From contig DASXEB010000008.1 in assembly GCA_036490335.1 (NCBI GenBank), forward strand, positions 57,352 through 121,351: a stretch of DNA of 64,000 nt, in the 5' to 3' direction. The translations under genes and the position numbers were made by a program. Under the pieces are notes generated by a model. It saw nothing but the letters and a program-made list of their open reading frames with translations. It ran no database searches and was not told where the DNA came from. Shown one piece after another: positions 16,933 to 23,544 of the stretch (positions are counted from its first letter, which is position 1; each line of letters starts with the position of its first letter). This DNA is from Palsa-1392 sp036490335 (GTDB taxonomy: Bacteria > Verrucomicrobiota > Verrucomicrobiia > Chthoniobacterales > UBA10450).

Positions 16933-17297
16933 AACACTTCCGGAGCGAGCGAGACGATTTTCATGAAATTCCGCTCGCGCAGTTCGCGCGCGACCGGGCC
17001 GAAAATGCGCGTGCCGCGCGGATTCAGATCCTTGTCGATGATGACGATCGCGTTGTTGTCGAAGCGCAACAACGAGCCGTCGTCGCGCCGAATCGGTTGT
17101 TTCGTCCGCACCAAAACCGCGCGCACGACTTCGCCTTTTTTCACCGTGCCGGTCGGGCTCGCTTCCTTCACGTTTGCGGTGATGACATCGCCGATGCCCG
17201 CCGATTGCGCGCTGCCTTTGCCAATCACGCCGATCATCGTCGCCATCCGCGCGCCGCTGTTATCGGCCACATCCAATCTCGATCTCAGGTAAACCAT
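16929..17297 (-). CDS. rplN: 50S ribosomal protein L14
   Basis: 122 residues, the standard length. It begins MVYLRSRLDVADNSGARMATMIGV, and the core includes GDVITANVKEASP, VVRAVLVRTKQPIRR and IFGPVARELRER. L14 lies at the subunit interface and is the contact of RsfS-type silencing factors. Order rpsQ-rplN-rplX is canonical. Confidence 0.97.
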   Translation of the reverse strand: MVYLRSRLDVADNSGARMATMIGVIGKGSAQSAGIGDVITANVKEASPTGTVKKGEVVRAVLVRTKQPIRRDDGSLLRFDNNAIVIIDKDLNPRGTRIFGPVARELRERNFMKIVSLAPEVL

Positions 17298-17306
17298 ACG
17301 TGCTCC

Positions 17307-17588
17307 TTATTTCTGGACGACCTCGACGAGCCGCCAGCGCTTCAGCTTGCTCAATGGCCGCGTCTCCATGATCCGCACGGTGTCGCCGGCTTTCGCCGTG
17401 TTCTCCTCGTCGTGCGCGTAAAACTTCCGCTGCTGCTTCACGATCTTGCCGAATTTCGCGTGCGGCACGCGCGTGGTCGTGCGCACCACGATCGTCTTGT
17501 TCATCCCGCTCGAAATCACTTCGCCGACCCGCGTTTTGCGCGTGCCGCGAGTCGCGGTTTGAGGTTGGTCGTTAGGCGTTTCGTCCAT
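17307..17588 (-). CDS. rpsQ: 30S ribosomal protein S17
   Basis: 93 residues. An OB-fold core (GEVISSGMNKTIVVRTTTRV, then DTVRIMETRPLSKLKRWRLVEVV) is preceded by about 20 polar residues (MDETPNDQPQTATRGTRKTR). The Pro-Asn-Asp there is encoded by an exact copy of the dispersed motif. Position between rpmC and rplN is standard. Confidence 0.97.
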   Translation of the reverse strand: MDETPNDQPQTATRGTRKTRVGEVISSGMNKTIVVRTTTRVPHAKFGKIVKQQRKFYAHDEENTAKAGDTVRIMETRPLSKLKRWRLVEVVQK

Positions 17589-17595
17589 GATAAAT

Positions 17596-17802
17596 TTATT
17601 TCTTCGCGGTCGCTTGTTTGCCGCGCTCGCTCAAAACGGTTTCGATTCGCGCGACCTCGCGCCGGAGCATCCGCATGCGGCTCGGCTGTTCGAGCTGGCC
17701 ACTCATTTGCTGCAAACGGAGGTGCAAACTTTCCTGGCGCAGATCGCGCTTCTTCGTCAACAGCTCATCCGTGCTCATTTCCAGAATTTCCTTGAATTTC
17801 AT
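17596..17802 (-). CDS. rpmC: 50S ribosomal protein L29
   Basis: 68 residues, MKFKEILEMSTDELLTKKRD, then the helical hairpin LRLQQMSGQLEQPSRMRMLRRE without its last residues. L29 surrounds the exit tunnel and helps dock SRP and trigger factor. The 27-nt gap upstream, towards rplP, carries two exact 9-mers and one partial one. Confidence 0.96.
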   Translation of the reverse strand: MKFKEILEMSTDELLTKKRDLRQESLHLRLQQMSGQLEQPSRMRMLRREVARIETVLSERGKQATAKK

Positions 17803-17828
17803 CGCGTTCGTTAGTCGTTAGGCACTCG

Positions 17829-18251
17829 TTAGGCGGCAACGTGGTGGCGCGAGAGGAATTTCGTCCGCACCGGCAACTTATCCGCGGCGAGGCGAAGCGA
17901 TTCGCGCGCGACCGACTCCGGCACGCCATCGAGCTCGAACAAAATATTCCCCGGCTTCACCGTCGCGACCCAATGTTCCGGCTGGCCCTTGCCCTTACCC
18001 ATGCGCGTTTCCGGCGGGCGCGACGTGACGGATTTGTCCGGGAAAATGCGGATCCAGAGTTTGCCTTTGCGCTTCATGTTGCGGGTTAAGGCGACACGGG
18101 CGGCCTCGATTTGGATGTTCGTGATCCACGCGCGCTCGAGCGTTTGCAGACCGAATTCACCGAAGTCGATGCGAAGATTGCGCGAAGCCGTTCCCTTGCG
18201 GCTGCCCCGCTGGGTCTTGCGATACTTCACTCGTTTGGGCATTAAAGGCAT
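17829..18251 (-). CDS. rplP: 50S ribosomal protein L16
   Basis: 140 residues starting MPLMPKRVKYRKTQRGSRKG. The conserved WIRIFPDKSVTSRPPETRMG and GKGQPEHWVATVKPGNILFE blocks, including the loop hydroxylated in some bacteria, are intact. L16 organises the A site of the large subunit. The start could also be the internal Met4. The TAA stop is part of an exact GCCTAACGA copy. Confidence 0.97.
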   Translation of the reverse strand: MPLMPKRVKYRKTQRGSRKGTASRNLRIDFGEFGLQTLERAWITNIQIEAARVALTRNMKRKGKLWIRIFPDKSVTSRPPETRMGKGKGQPEHWVATVKPGNILFELDGVPESVARESLRLAADKLPVRTKFLSRHHVAA

Positions 18252-18276
18252 GGCGAAATCTCCTTCTTACAATTCG

Positions 18277-18948
18277 TTAGGCTGCGGCGGATTCCGGAGC
18301 GGCGGCGGGTTGTGCGGGTGCGGGTTCTTCTTTCTTACAGATCCAGCATTTCACACCGATCTTCCCGTAGACGGTGTTGGCTTCCGCGAAGCCGTAGTCG
18401 ATCGGCGTGCGCAAGGTGTGGAGCGGAACTTTGCCCTCGCGATACCATTCGGAGCGCGAAATTTCCGCGCCGTTCAGTCGGCCGGAACTGCGCAAACGAA
18501 TTCCTTGCGCGCCGAAATCCATCGCGATTTGCACGGCTTTTTTCATCGCGCGGCGATAGGCGATGCGGCGTTCGATTTGGAGCGCGACGTTTTCGGCGAC
18601 GAGCTGCGCGTCGAGCTCAGGCGTTTTGATTTCCTGGATGTCGATCTTGATTTGTTTGCCTTGCGCCATCTTCGAAATTTCTTCGGTCATCTTTTCGATT
18701 TCGGCGCCTTTGCGACCGATGACGATGCCCGGCCGCGCGGTGTGAATGGTGACGCGGATGCTGTTCCAGGCGCGCTCGATGATGATTTTGGCGACGGCGG
18801 CGAACTGCAATTTCTTCTTTACGTAATTGCGAATCTCGATGTCGCTGTGCAGAAACGCCGGCATCTCCTGCGGCGACGCGTACCAGCGCGAACGCCAGTC
18901 GCGATTCACCCCGAGTCGGAAACCAATTGGATTAACTTTCTGGCCCAT
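18277..18948 (-). CDS. rpsC: 30S ribosomal protein S3
   Basis: 223 residues. MGQKVNPIGFRLGVNRDWRS at the start, a KH type II domain with TARPGIVIGRKGAEIEKM, and the C-terminal domain with GRLNGAEISRSEWYREGKVPL. S3 forms part of the mRNA entry channel and its helicase activity. The tail is Ala/Pro-rich, and its TAA stop lies inside an exact copy of the dispersed motif at about 18274. Confidence 0.97.
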   Translation of the reverse strand: MGQKVNPIGFRLGVNRDWRSRWYASPQEMPAFLHSDIEIRNYVKKKLQFAAVAKIIIERAWNSIRVTIHTARPGIVIGRKGAEIEKMTEEISKMAQGKQIKIDIQEIKTPELDAQLVAENVALQIERRIAYRRAMKKAVQIAMDFGAQGIRLRSSGRLNGAEISRSEWYREGKVPLHTLRTPIDYGFAEANTVYGKIGVKCWICKKEEPAPAQPAAAPESAAA

Positions 18949-18951
18949 GAA

Positions 18952-19458
18952 TTAGGATTTCTGTTCTTCGCTCGCCGTTGCTTCCGGCGCGGCAGTTTCC
19001 GGCATTTCGTTAGGCGGAGTTTTCGCCGGTTCGTTAGGCGCGGTCGTGGTTTTCTGTTTCGCTTTTGCGCCGGTCTTCTTTTTCTTTTTCGCGCCGCTGG
19101 ATTTTTTCTCGCGCTTTTTGATTTCGATTTCGTCGGTTAAAACGATCCGGATGTGAGCGGTCCGTTTACGAATAGTGCTGCCGCTGCCGCGCGCACGCGT
19201 CATCATCCGTTTCATCGTCGGGCCTTCGCCGACGATCGCTTCCTTCACGACCAGGCCATCGACGCGCAGGTTCGCGTTATTCTCCGCGTTCGCGATCGCG
19301 CTTTTGAGAGTTTTGTTGATCATCGCCGCGGCTTTTTTCGGGCTGAATGCGACGATGTCCAAGGCGGCCGAGACGGGCAGCCCTTGAATGGCGCGGGTGA
19401 CTTCGCGCGCTTTGAACGCCGAAATCTTCGCGTAACGATATGTCGAGGTAACTTGCAT
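18952..19458 (-). CDS. rplV: 50S ribosomal protein L22 with long basic tail
   Basis: 168 residues against the usual 110. The core runs from MQVTSTYRYAKISAFKAREV to RARGSGSTIRKRTAHIRIVL. After about residue 118 there is a Lys-rich stretch (SSGAKKKKKTGAKAKQK) and then an acidic, Pro/Ala/Thr-rich end that includes two Pro-Asn-Glu units encoded by the dispersed 9-mer. L22 lines the exit tunnel, with its globular part on the outer surface, so the tail would project near nascent chains. The adjacent upstream gene is not ribosomal, which is unusual. Confidence 0.96.
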   Translation of the reverse strand: MQVTSTYRYAKISAFKAREVTRAIQGLPVSAALDIVAFSPKKAAAMINKTLKSAIANAENNANLRVDGLVVKEAIVGEGPTMKRMMTRARGSGSTIRKRTAHIRIVLTDEIEIKKREKKSSGAKKKKKTGAKAKQKTTTAPNEPAKTPPNEMPETAAPEATASEEQKS

Positions 19459-20313
19459 TTAATTCTGACTCACACTCGGGCGCGCATCCACCTGGAGACG
19501 ATCGCCCACTTTGATCCGGTCTTTTTCTGAACCCAACTCTTGCACGACGGCGCCGCTGATTTTATCGCGCACGTCGACGACGCGGAGGGTGGCGATGTTA
19601 CGCCCACTCCGCACGACGCGCAATGGCATCCCGATTTTTACGCCCTGCTCCGCGCCGATGTTGCCGACGATGAGCGACCATTCTTCTTTCACGCTGATGA
19701 CTTTCGCGTCCATCAAGGTCGGCGCTTCGGTGTCGTTAGGCGCGCCGGGCGATTTTTTTGCGACGAGCTGGTTGGTCGCGCGCAATTGCGTTTCCAGGTC
19801 CATGCGCGCGTTCGCGTCGGGGCTTTGCGTCGTCTTGACATAGCGCAAAACCGTTTCGCTCAACTGCAGCAACTGCTCGCGATAAGCGTCGTTTTCTTTC
19901 TGCAAAATTTGCAAATCGCTCACCGCTTTGAGGAGCCGCTGTTCGAGCTTGGCCCGGTCTTTACTGACCGATTCCACGCCGAGCGCGTCCATCCGCAATT
20001 GCAGGTCGGAATATTTCCGGCGAAACAATTCCGCCTCCGCGTTTGAGACGACGAGACTGTCGGTCATCGTCTTGACCGTTTCCTGGTCGAGCGAGAGTTG
20101 TTTGCGCAAGGCGTCGTTTTGCGAGAGCAACGTGTCTGCCGTCACTTTCGCTTCCGCCACTTCGAGTTTGGATTCTGACAAAGAACTGGATTTATCCTGC
20201 GCCATCAGGCGTCCGCCTAACGAGACACAGCCTAACAATGCGATCGCCGAAGTTCGCCTAACGAATGCCACATGCGGCCCTCGCCAGTCGAAAATCGAAA
20301 ATCGAAAATTCAC
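19459..20313 (-). CDS. secreted coiled-coil protein of unknown function inserted in the S10 operon
   Basis: 284 residues, lying with 0-1 nt gaps between rpsS and rplV, a place normally free of other genes. A signal-like segment (TSAIALLGCVSLGGRLMAQ, about residues 21-39) is followed by a long heptad-rich helix (about 45-180). The C-terminal domain, about 195-275, has the pattern DAKVISVKEEWSLIVGNIGAEQGVKIGMPLRVVR, with the second half given here in short form: GVKIGMPLRVVR, then GRNIATLRVVDV. This resembles the small beta domain seen at the C-terminus of FlgT-like and other envelope proteins. The first eight residues are encoded by a simple repeat of ATTTTCG, so the true start may be further in. 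I do not recognise the family. Confidence 0.75.
   Translation of the reverse strand: MNFRFSIFDWRGPHVAFVRRTSAIALLGCVSLGGRLMAQDKSSSLSESKLEVAEAKVTADTLLSQNDALRKQLSLDQETVKTMTDSLVVSNAEAELFRRKYSDLQLRMDALGVESVSKDRAKLEQRLLKAVSDLQILQKENDAYREQLLQLSETVLRYVKTTQSPDANARMDLETQLRATNQLVAKKSPGAPNDTEAPTLMDAKVISVKEEWSLIVGNIGAEQGVKIGMPLRVVRSGRNIATLRVVDVRDKISGAVVQELGSEKDRIKVGDRLQVDARPSVSQN
20286..20313. repeat. short tandem repeat of TCGAAAA at the gene start
   Basis: Around 20285-20311 the plus strand carries TCGAAAA three times in a row (GTCGAAAATCGAAAATCG and one more unit). It covers the putative start codon and first codons of the inserted coiled-coil gene. It could be a simple repeat that extended the frame by chance or a remnant of an intergenic repeat. 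Confidence 0.6.
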
Positions 20314-20314
20314 A

Positions 20315-20593
20315 TCATTTCGTCACCTTCGCGGTGTGCGACCCGTGTTTCTTAAAGATTCGCGTGGGCGAAAACTCGCCGAGCTTGTGCCCGACCATGT
20401 TTTCCGTGACGAAGACCGACTGAAAAATTTTGCCGTTGTGGACGAGGAACGTGTGCCCAACGAAATCGGGCGTGACCATCGAGCGGCGCGACCAGGTCTT
20501 GACTGGTTTCTTCACGCCGGAGTTATTCATCTTGTCGATTTTCTCGAGGAGATGCGGTTCGACGAATGGTCCTTTTTTGAGAGATCTGCCCAT
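20315..20593 (-). CDS. rpsS: 30S ribosomal protein S19
   Basis: 92 residues beginning MGRSLKKGPFVEPHLLEKI. The conserved KTWSRRSMVTPDFVGHTFLV and VTENMVGHKLGEFSPTRIF segments are intact. S19 sits in the 30S head and contacts S13. It is followed directly by the inserted coiled-coil gene instead of rplV. A 106-nt gap with one exact 9-mer separates it from rplB. Confidence 0.97.
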   Translation of the reverse strand: MGRSLKKGPFVEPHLLEKIDKMNNSGVKKPVKTWSRRSMVTPDFVGHTFLVHNGKIFQSVFVTENMVGHKLGEFSPTRIFKKHGSHTAKVTK

Positions 20594-20699
20594 AAAAATT
20601 AGGAATGATTTGAACGAGGAAAGTAGGAAAGCAGGAAACGGAATTGATTCGTTAGGCTACTGCCCATCGATCTGGGATTTTTTCCAGCTTCCTGATTCA

Positions 20700-21548
20700 T
20701 TATTTCTTCTTCCGCCGACGCTCGAGGATGAAACGATCGCTCGCCTTGCGTTTCGCGCGCGTCTTGAAACCTTTTGCCAATTGTCCCCAGGGACTAACTG
20801 GATGATGTCGTCCGCCCCCGCCTTTTGATTTGCCCTGGCCGCCACCCATCGGGTGATCGATCGGGTTCATAACCATGCCGCGCACATGCGGCCGGCGTCC
20901 CTGCCAGCGAGTGCGACCAGCCTTGCCGCTCGAGACGTTCATGTGATCGACGTTGCCGACCTGGCCGATGGTCGCGTAGGCGCTCTCGTGAATGCGCCGC
21001 GTCTCGCCCGAAGGCAGCCTAACGAGTGCATAACCGCCTTCGCGGTTGTTCAAAGTCGCCTGCTGACCCGCGCTGCGCGCAATCTGCCCGCCGCGTCCCG
21101 GCATGATTTCGATGCAATGGATATTCGCGCCTAACGGAATCGCGCTCAGCGGAAGTGCGTTGCCAACGTTAGGCGGCGCACTCGCTCCCGACGTCACCTT
21201 CGCGCCGACGCCAAGACCATCCGGCGCGAGAATATAGCTTTGCTCGCCGTCACTGTACTTAATGAGAGCGATGCGCGCGGAGCGATTCGGATCGTATTCA
21301 ATCGCCATCACCTCCGCGATCATGTCGTGCTTGCGGCGTTTGAAATCGACCTTGCGATATTTTTGTTTGTGGCCGCCGCCGATGTGGCGCGAGGTTAGGC
21401 GACCGCGATTGTTGCGACCACCGCTGCGCTTCTTCGGCTCAGTCAGACTCTTGACCGGTTTCGATTTCGATTTCGTGACTTCATCGAATTTCGGCAACTG
21501 CGTGAAGCGCAGCGTCGGCGTGAGCGGGCGAAAATTTCGGAGTGCCAT
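20700..21548 (-). CDS. rplB: 50S ribosomal protein L2
   Basis: 282 residues. The start MALRNFRPLTPTLRFTQLP, the mid-domain LPLSAIPLGANIHCIEIMPG and the C-terminal MNPIDHPMGGGQGKSKGG segment are conserved, including the His implicated in peptidyl-transferase-centre architecture. A Val-Arg-Leu in ALVRLPSGE is encoded by an exact copy of the 9-mer. Confidence 0.97.
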   Translation of the reverse strand: MALRNFRPLTPTLRFTQLPKFDEVTKSKSKPVKSLTEPKKRSGGRNNRGRLTSRHIGGGHKQKYRKVDFKRRKHDMIAEVMAIEYDPNRSARIALIKYSDGEQSYILAPDGLGVGAKVTSGASAPPNVGNALPLSAIPLGANIHCIEIMPGRGGQIARSAGQQATLNNREGGYALVRLPSGETRRIHESAYATIGQVGNVDHMNVSSGKAGRTRWQGRRPHVRGMVMNPIDHPMGGGQGKSKGGGGRHHPVSPWGQLAKGFKTRAKRKASDRFILERRRKKK

Positions 21549-21551
21549 AAA

Positions 21552-21836
21552 CTAAACGAGATCGATCTTCTCCCCTTCACCTAACGTCACGATCGCCTTT
21601 TTCCAATGCGCTTTGCGCCCGAAATTCGCGGTCCGTTCGCGTTTCTTTTTCCCGGCGTAATTGCAGGTATTTACCGCGACGACCTTCTTCTTGAAAAGCA
21701 ATTCGATCGCAGCCTTGATCTGCATTTTGTTCGCGCGCGGGCTGACCCGGAAAACGTATTTGTTCAGCTTGTCGCTGAGCAGCGTCGCCTTTTCCGTCAA
21801 CTGCACCGTCTGGATCAAATCGTAGGGTTCGTTCAT
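21552..21836 (-). CDS. rplW: 50S ribosomal protein L23
   Basis: 94 residues: LTEKATLLSDKLNKYVFRV, then ANKMQIKAAIELLFKKKVV and NTCNYAGKKKRERTANFGR. L23 is the docking site of trigger factor and SRP at the tunnel exit. The start overlaps the rplD stop by four bases. Confidence 0.97.
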   Translation of the reverse strand: MNEPYDLIQTVQLTEKATLLSDKLNKYVFRVSPRANKMQIKAAIELLFKKKVVAVNTCNYAGKKKRERTANFGRKAHWKKAIVTLGEGEKIDLV

Positions 21837-22483
21837 TTCTTCGCGCCTTCTTTTTTCGCGGCGGGATTTTCGCGGGCGCTCATTCTCTCCGCGAGCCGGG
21901 TGAGCGCGCCGTCGGTCACGATGATTTTGTCGAACGCGAGCAGCTGCTCGGTGTTCACCTCGTTCGCGGTCGCGAGCAGCACCGGCCGGACGTTGCGCGC
22001 GCTGCGATAAAAGTTTTCGTCAAACGCCTCGGAAATGAGCAGCACCTTTTTCGCGTCGGTATGGCCTTTGACCAGGCTCACGAATGACTTCGTCTTCGGC
22101 TCCTTCACGCTGAAGGCGTCGACCGTGAGCACGTCGCCGGCGTGGATGCGCTCGCTCAGCGCTTTTTGAAACGCGAGCCGGCGCACGGTCTTGGAAATTT
22201 TCTTGGAATAATCGCGCGGCTTCGGACCAAAAACGACGCCGCCGCCGCTCCAGACCGGCGACGATTTGTAACCAGCGCGCGCTCGACCGGTGCCTTTTTG
22301 CCGCCACGGTTTCGCGCCGGAAAGATTCACTTCGGCCTTCGTTTTCGTGTTCGCGGAACCGGAACGACGCGCCGCGCGCATCGCGACCACGGTTTCGTGC
22401 AAGGCCTGCGTCCCGCGACCATTCTCGATCAAATTAATTTTCGCCTCTTTCGCGGCGTCAGCTGTTAAAACTTTTGCGGCCAT
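21833..22483 (-). CDS. rplD: 50S ribosomal protein L4
   Basis: 216 residues. The tunnel loop motif KPWRQKGTGRARAGYKSSP and VFGPKPRDYSKKISKTVRRL are present. L4 lines the exit tunnel and in some bacteria represses the S10 operon. The C-terminus has a short Lys/Ala tail. Confidence 0.97.
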   Translation of the reverse strand: MAAKVLTADAAKEAKINLIENGRGTQALHETVVAMRAARRSGSANTKTKAEVNLSGAKPWRQKGTGRARAGYKSSPVWSGGGVVFGPKPRDYSKKISKTVRRLAFQKALSERIHAGDVLTVDAFSVKEPKTKSFVSLVKGHTDAKKVLLISEAFDENFYRSARNVRPVLLATANEVNTEQLLAFDKIIVTDGALTRLAERMSARENPAAKKEGAKK

Positions 22484-22486
22484 AAA

Positions 22487-23197
22487 TTATCGCACGGTTA
22501 CAGCCGGCTTCTTCGCCGCTTCGGCCTGGTCGTGTTTCTTGTGCTCCCGATGTTCGGCGATCACTTTTCCGGGATTTTTCAGCGCCGGCCTAACGACAAC
22601 GTAACTGCCGTTCGCGCCCGGCACCGCGCCGCTGATCAAAATCGTTTTGTCTTCTGCGCGCACCTGCAGTACCCGCAAATTTTGCACGGTCACGCGCTCG
22701 TCGCCCATGTGGCCCGGCATGCCCATGTTTTTCCAAATGCGGCCAGGCGTTGAGCGGTTGCCGATCGCGCCGTTGCGTCGATGCGTTTTCGAGCCGTGCG
22801 CCGCGCCCTGACCTTGGAAGTTATGCTTCTTCATCACGCCCTGAAAGCCTTTGCCTTTCGAGCGGCCGATGACGTCGACGAAATCGCCCACTTGAAATTG
22901 CGTGACCGCCAGATCGATCTCGCCTTCCGGCGCGTCGCTCGTCAGGCGAAATTCGCGCACGAACTTTTTCGGCTCCGCGTTGGCCTTCTTGAAAACACCT
23001 AACGAACCGCCGGAAAGCCGCGATTCCTTCTGCTTGTCGAAGCCGACCTGGATCGCGGAGTAGCCGTCGTTCTCGTTCGTGACGCGACGCAGGAGGACGT
23101 TATCGCCGGCCGCGATCACGGTCACCGGACGAAGCCTGCCCTCGGCGTCGTAAACGCTGGTCATGCCGATTTTTTTTCCAAGAAGTCCGATGCTCAT
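22487..23197 (-). CDS. rplC: 50S ribosomal protein L3
   Basis: 236 residues starting MSIGLLGKKIGMTSVYDAEG. The GKGFQGVMKKHNFQGQGAAH segment contains the Gln methylated in other bacteria, and GNRSTPGRIWKNMGMPGHMG is typical. L3 helps to nucleate 50S assembly. The C-terminal about 15 residues are a basic extension (KKHDQAEAAKKPAVTVR). A copy of the dispersed 9-mer (23217) lies in the 35-nt gap towards rpsJ. Confidence 0.97.
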   Translation of the reverse strand: MSIGLLGKKIGMTSVYDAEGRLRPVTVIAAGDNVLLRRVTNENDGYSAIQVGFDKQKESRLSGGSLGVFKKANAEPKKFVREFRLTSDAPEGEIDLAVTQFQVGDFVDVIGRSKGKGFQGVMKKHNFQGQGAAHGSKTHRRNGAIGNRSTPGRIWKNMGMPGHMGDERVTVQNLRVLQVRAEDKTILISGAVPGANGSYVVVRPALKNPGKVIAEHREHKKHDQAEAAKKPAVTVR

Positions 23198-23232
23198 GGT
23201 CGTGGTTTTGCAAAAGTCGTTAGGCGGCGCCG

Positions 23233-23544
23233 CTAAATCTTGATCGTGATGTCCACGCCTGCGGGCAGGTTGAGTTTTTTCAACTCATCGACCGTTTTCG
23301 CGGTCGGCTCGATGATGTCGAGCAGCCGTTTGTGGGTGCGGATTTCAAATTGTTCCATCGATTTTTTGTCGACGTGGGGAGAGCGGTTGACGGTAAACTT
23401 TTCGATCAAAGTCGGGAGCGGAATCGGTCCTGCCACACGCGCGCCGGTGCGCTTCGCGGTCTCGACGATGTCGACCGCGGATTGATCGAGCATGCGATGA
23501 TCGAATGCCTTCAGCCGAATGCGAATTTTTTGTCCGTCAGCCAT
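23233..23544 (-). CDS. rpsJ: 30S ribosomal protein S10
   Basis: 103 residues: IRIRLKAFDHRMLDQSAVDI, PLPTLIEKFTVNRSPHVDKK and a C-terminus TVDELKKLNLPAGVDITIKI. S10 also serves as NusE in antitermination. The ATG overlaps the last base of the fusA stop; no tuf gene intervenes, unlike in many genomes. Confidence 0.97.
   Translation of the reverse strand: MADGQKIRIRLKAFDHRMLDQSAVDIVETAKRTGARVAGPIPLPTLIEKFTVNRSPHVDKKSMEQFEIRTHKRLLDIIEPTAKTVDELKKLNLPAGVDITIKI

Noticed and set aside
16072..17292. 406-residue plus-strand open frame opposite rplE, rplX and rplN
   Set aside because: Antisense of three clear ribosomal genes; Arg/Phe/Leu-rich shadow composition typical of GC-rich DNA. The same applies to the long frames at 4686-5861, 7358-8623 and 41315-42586.
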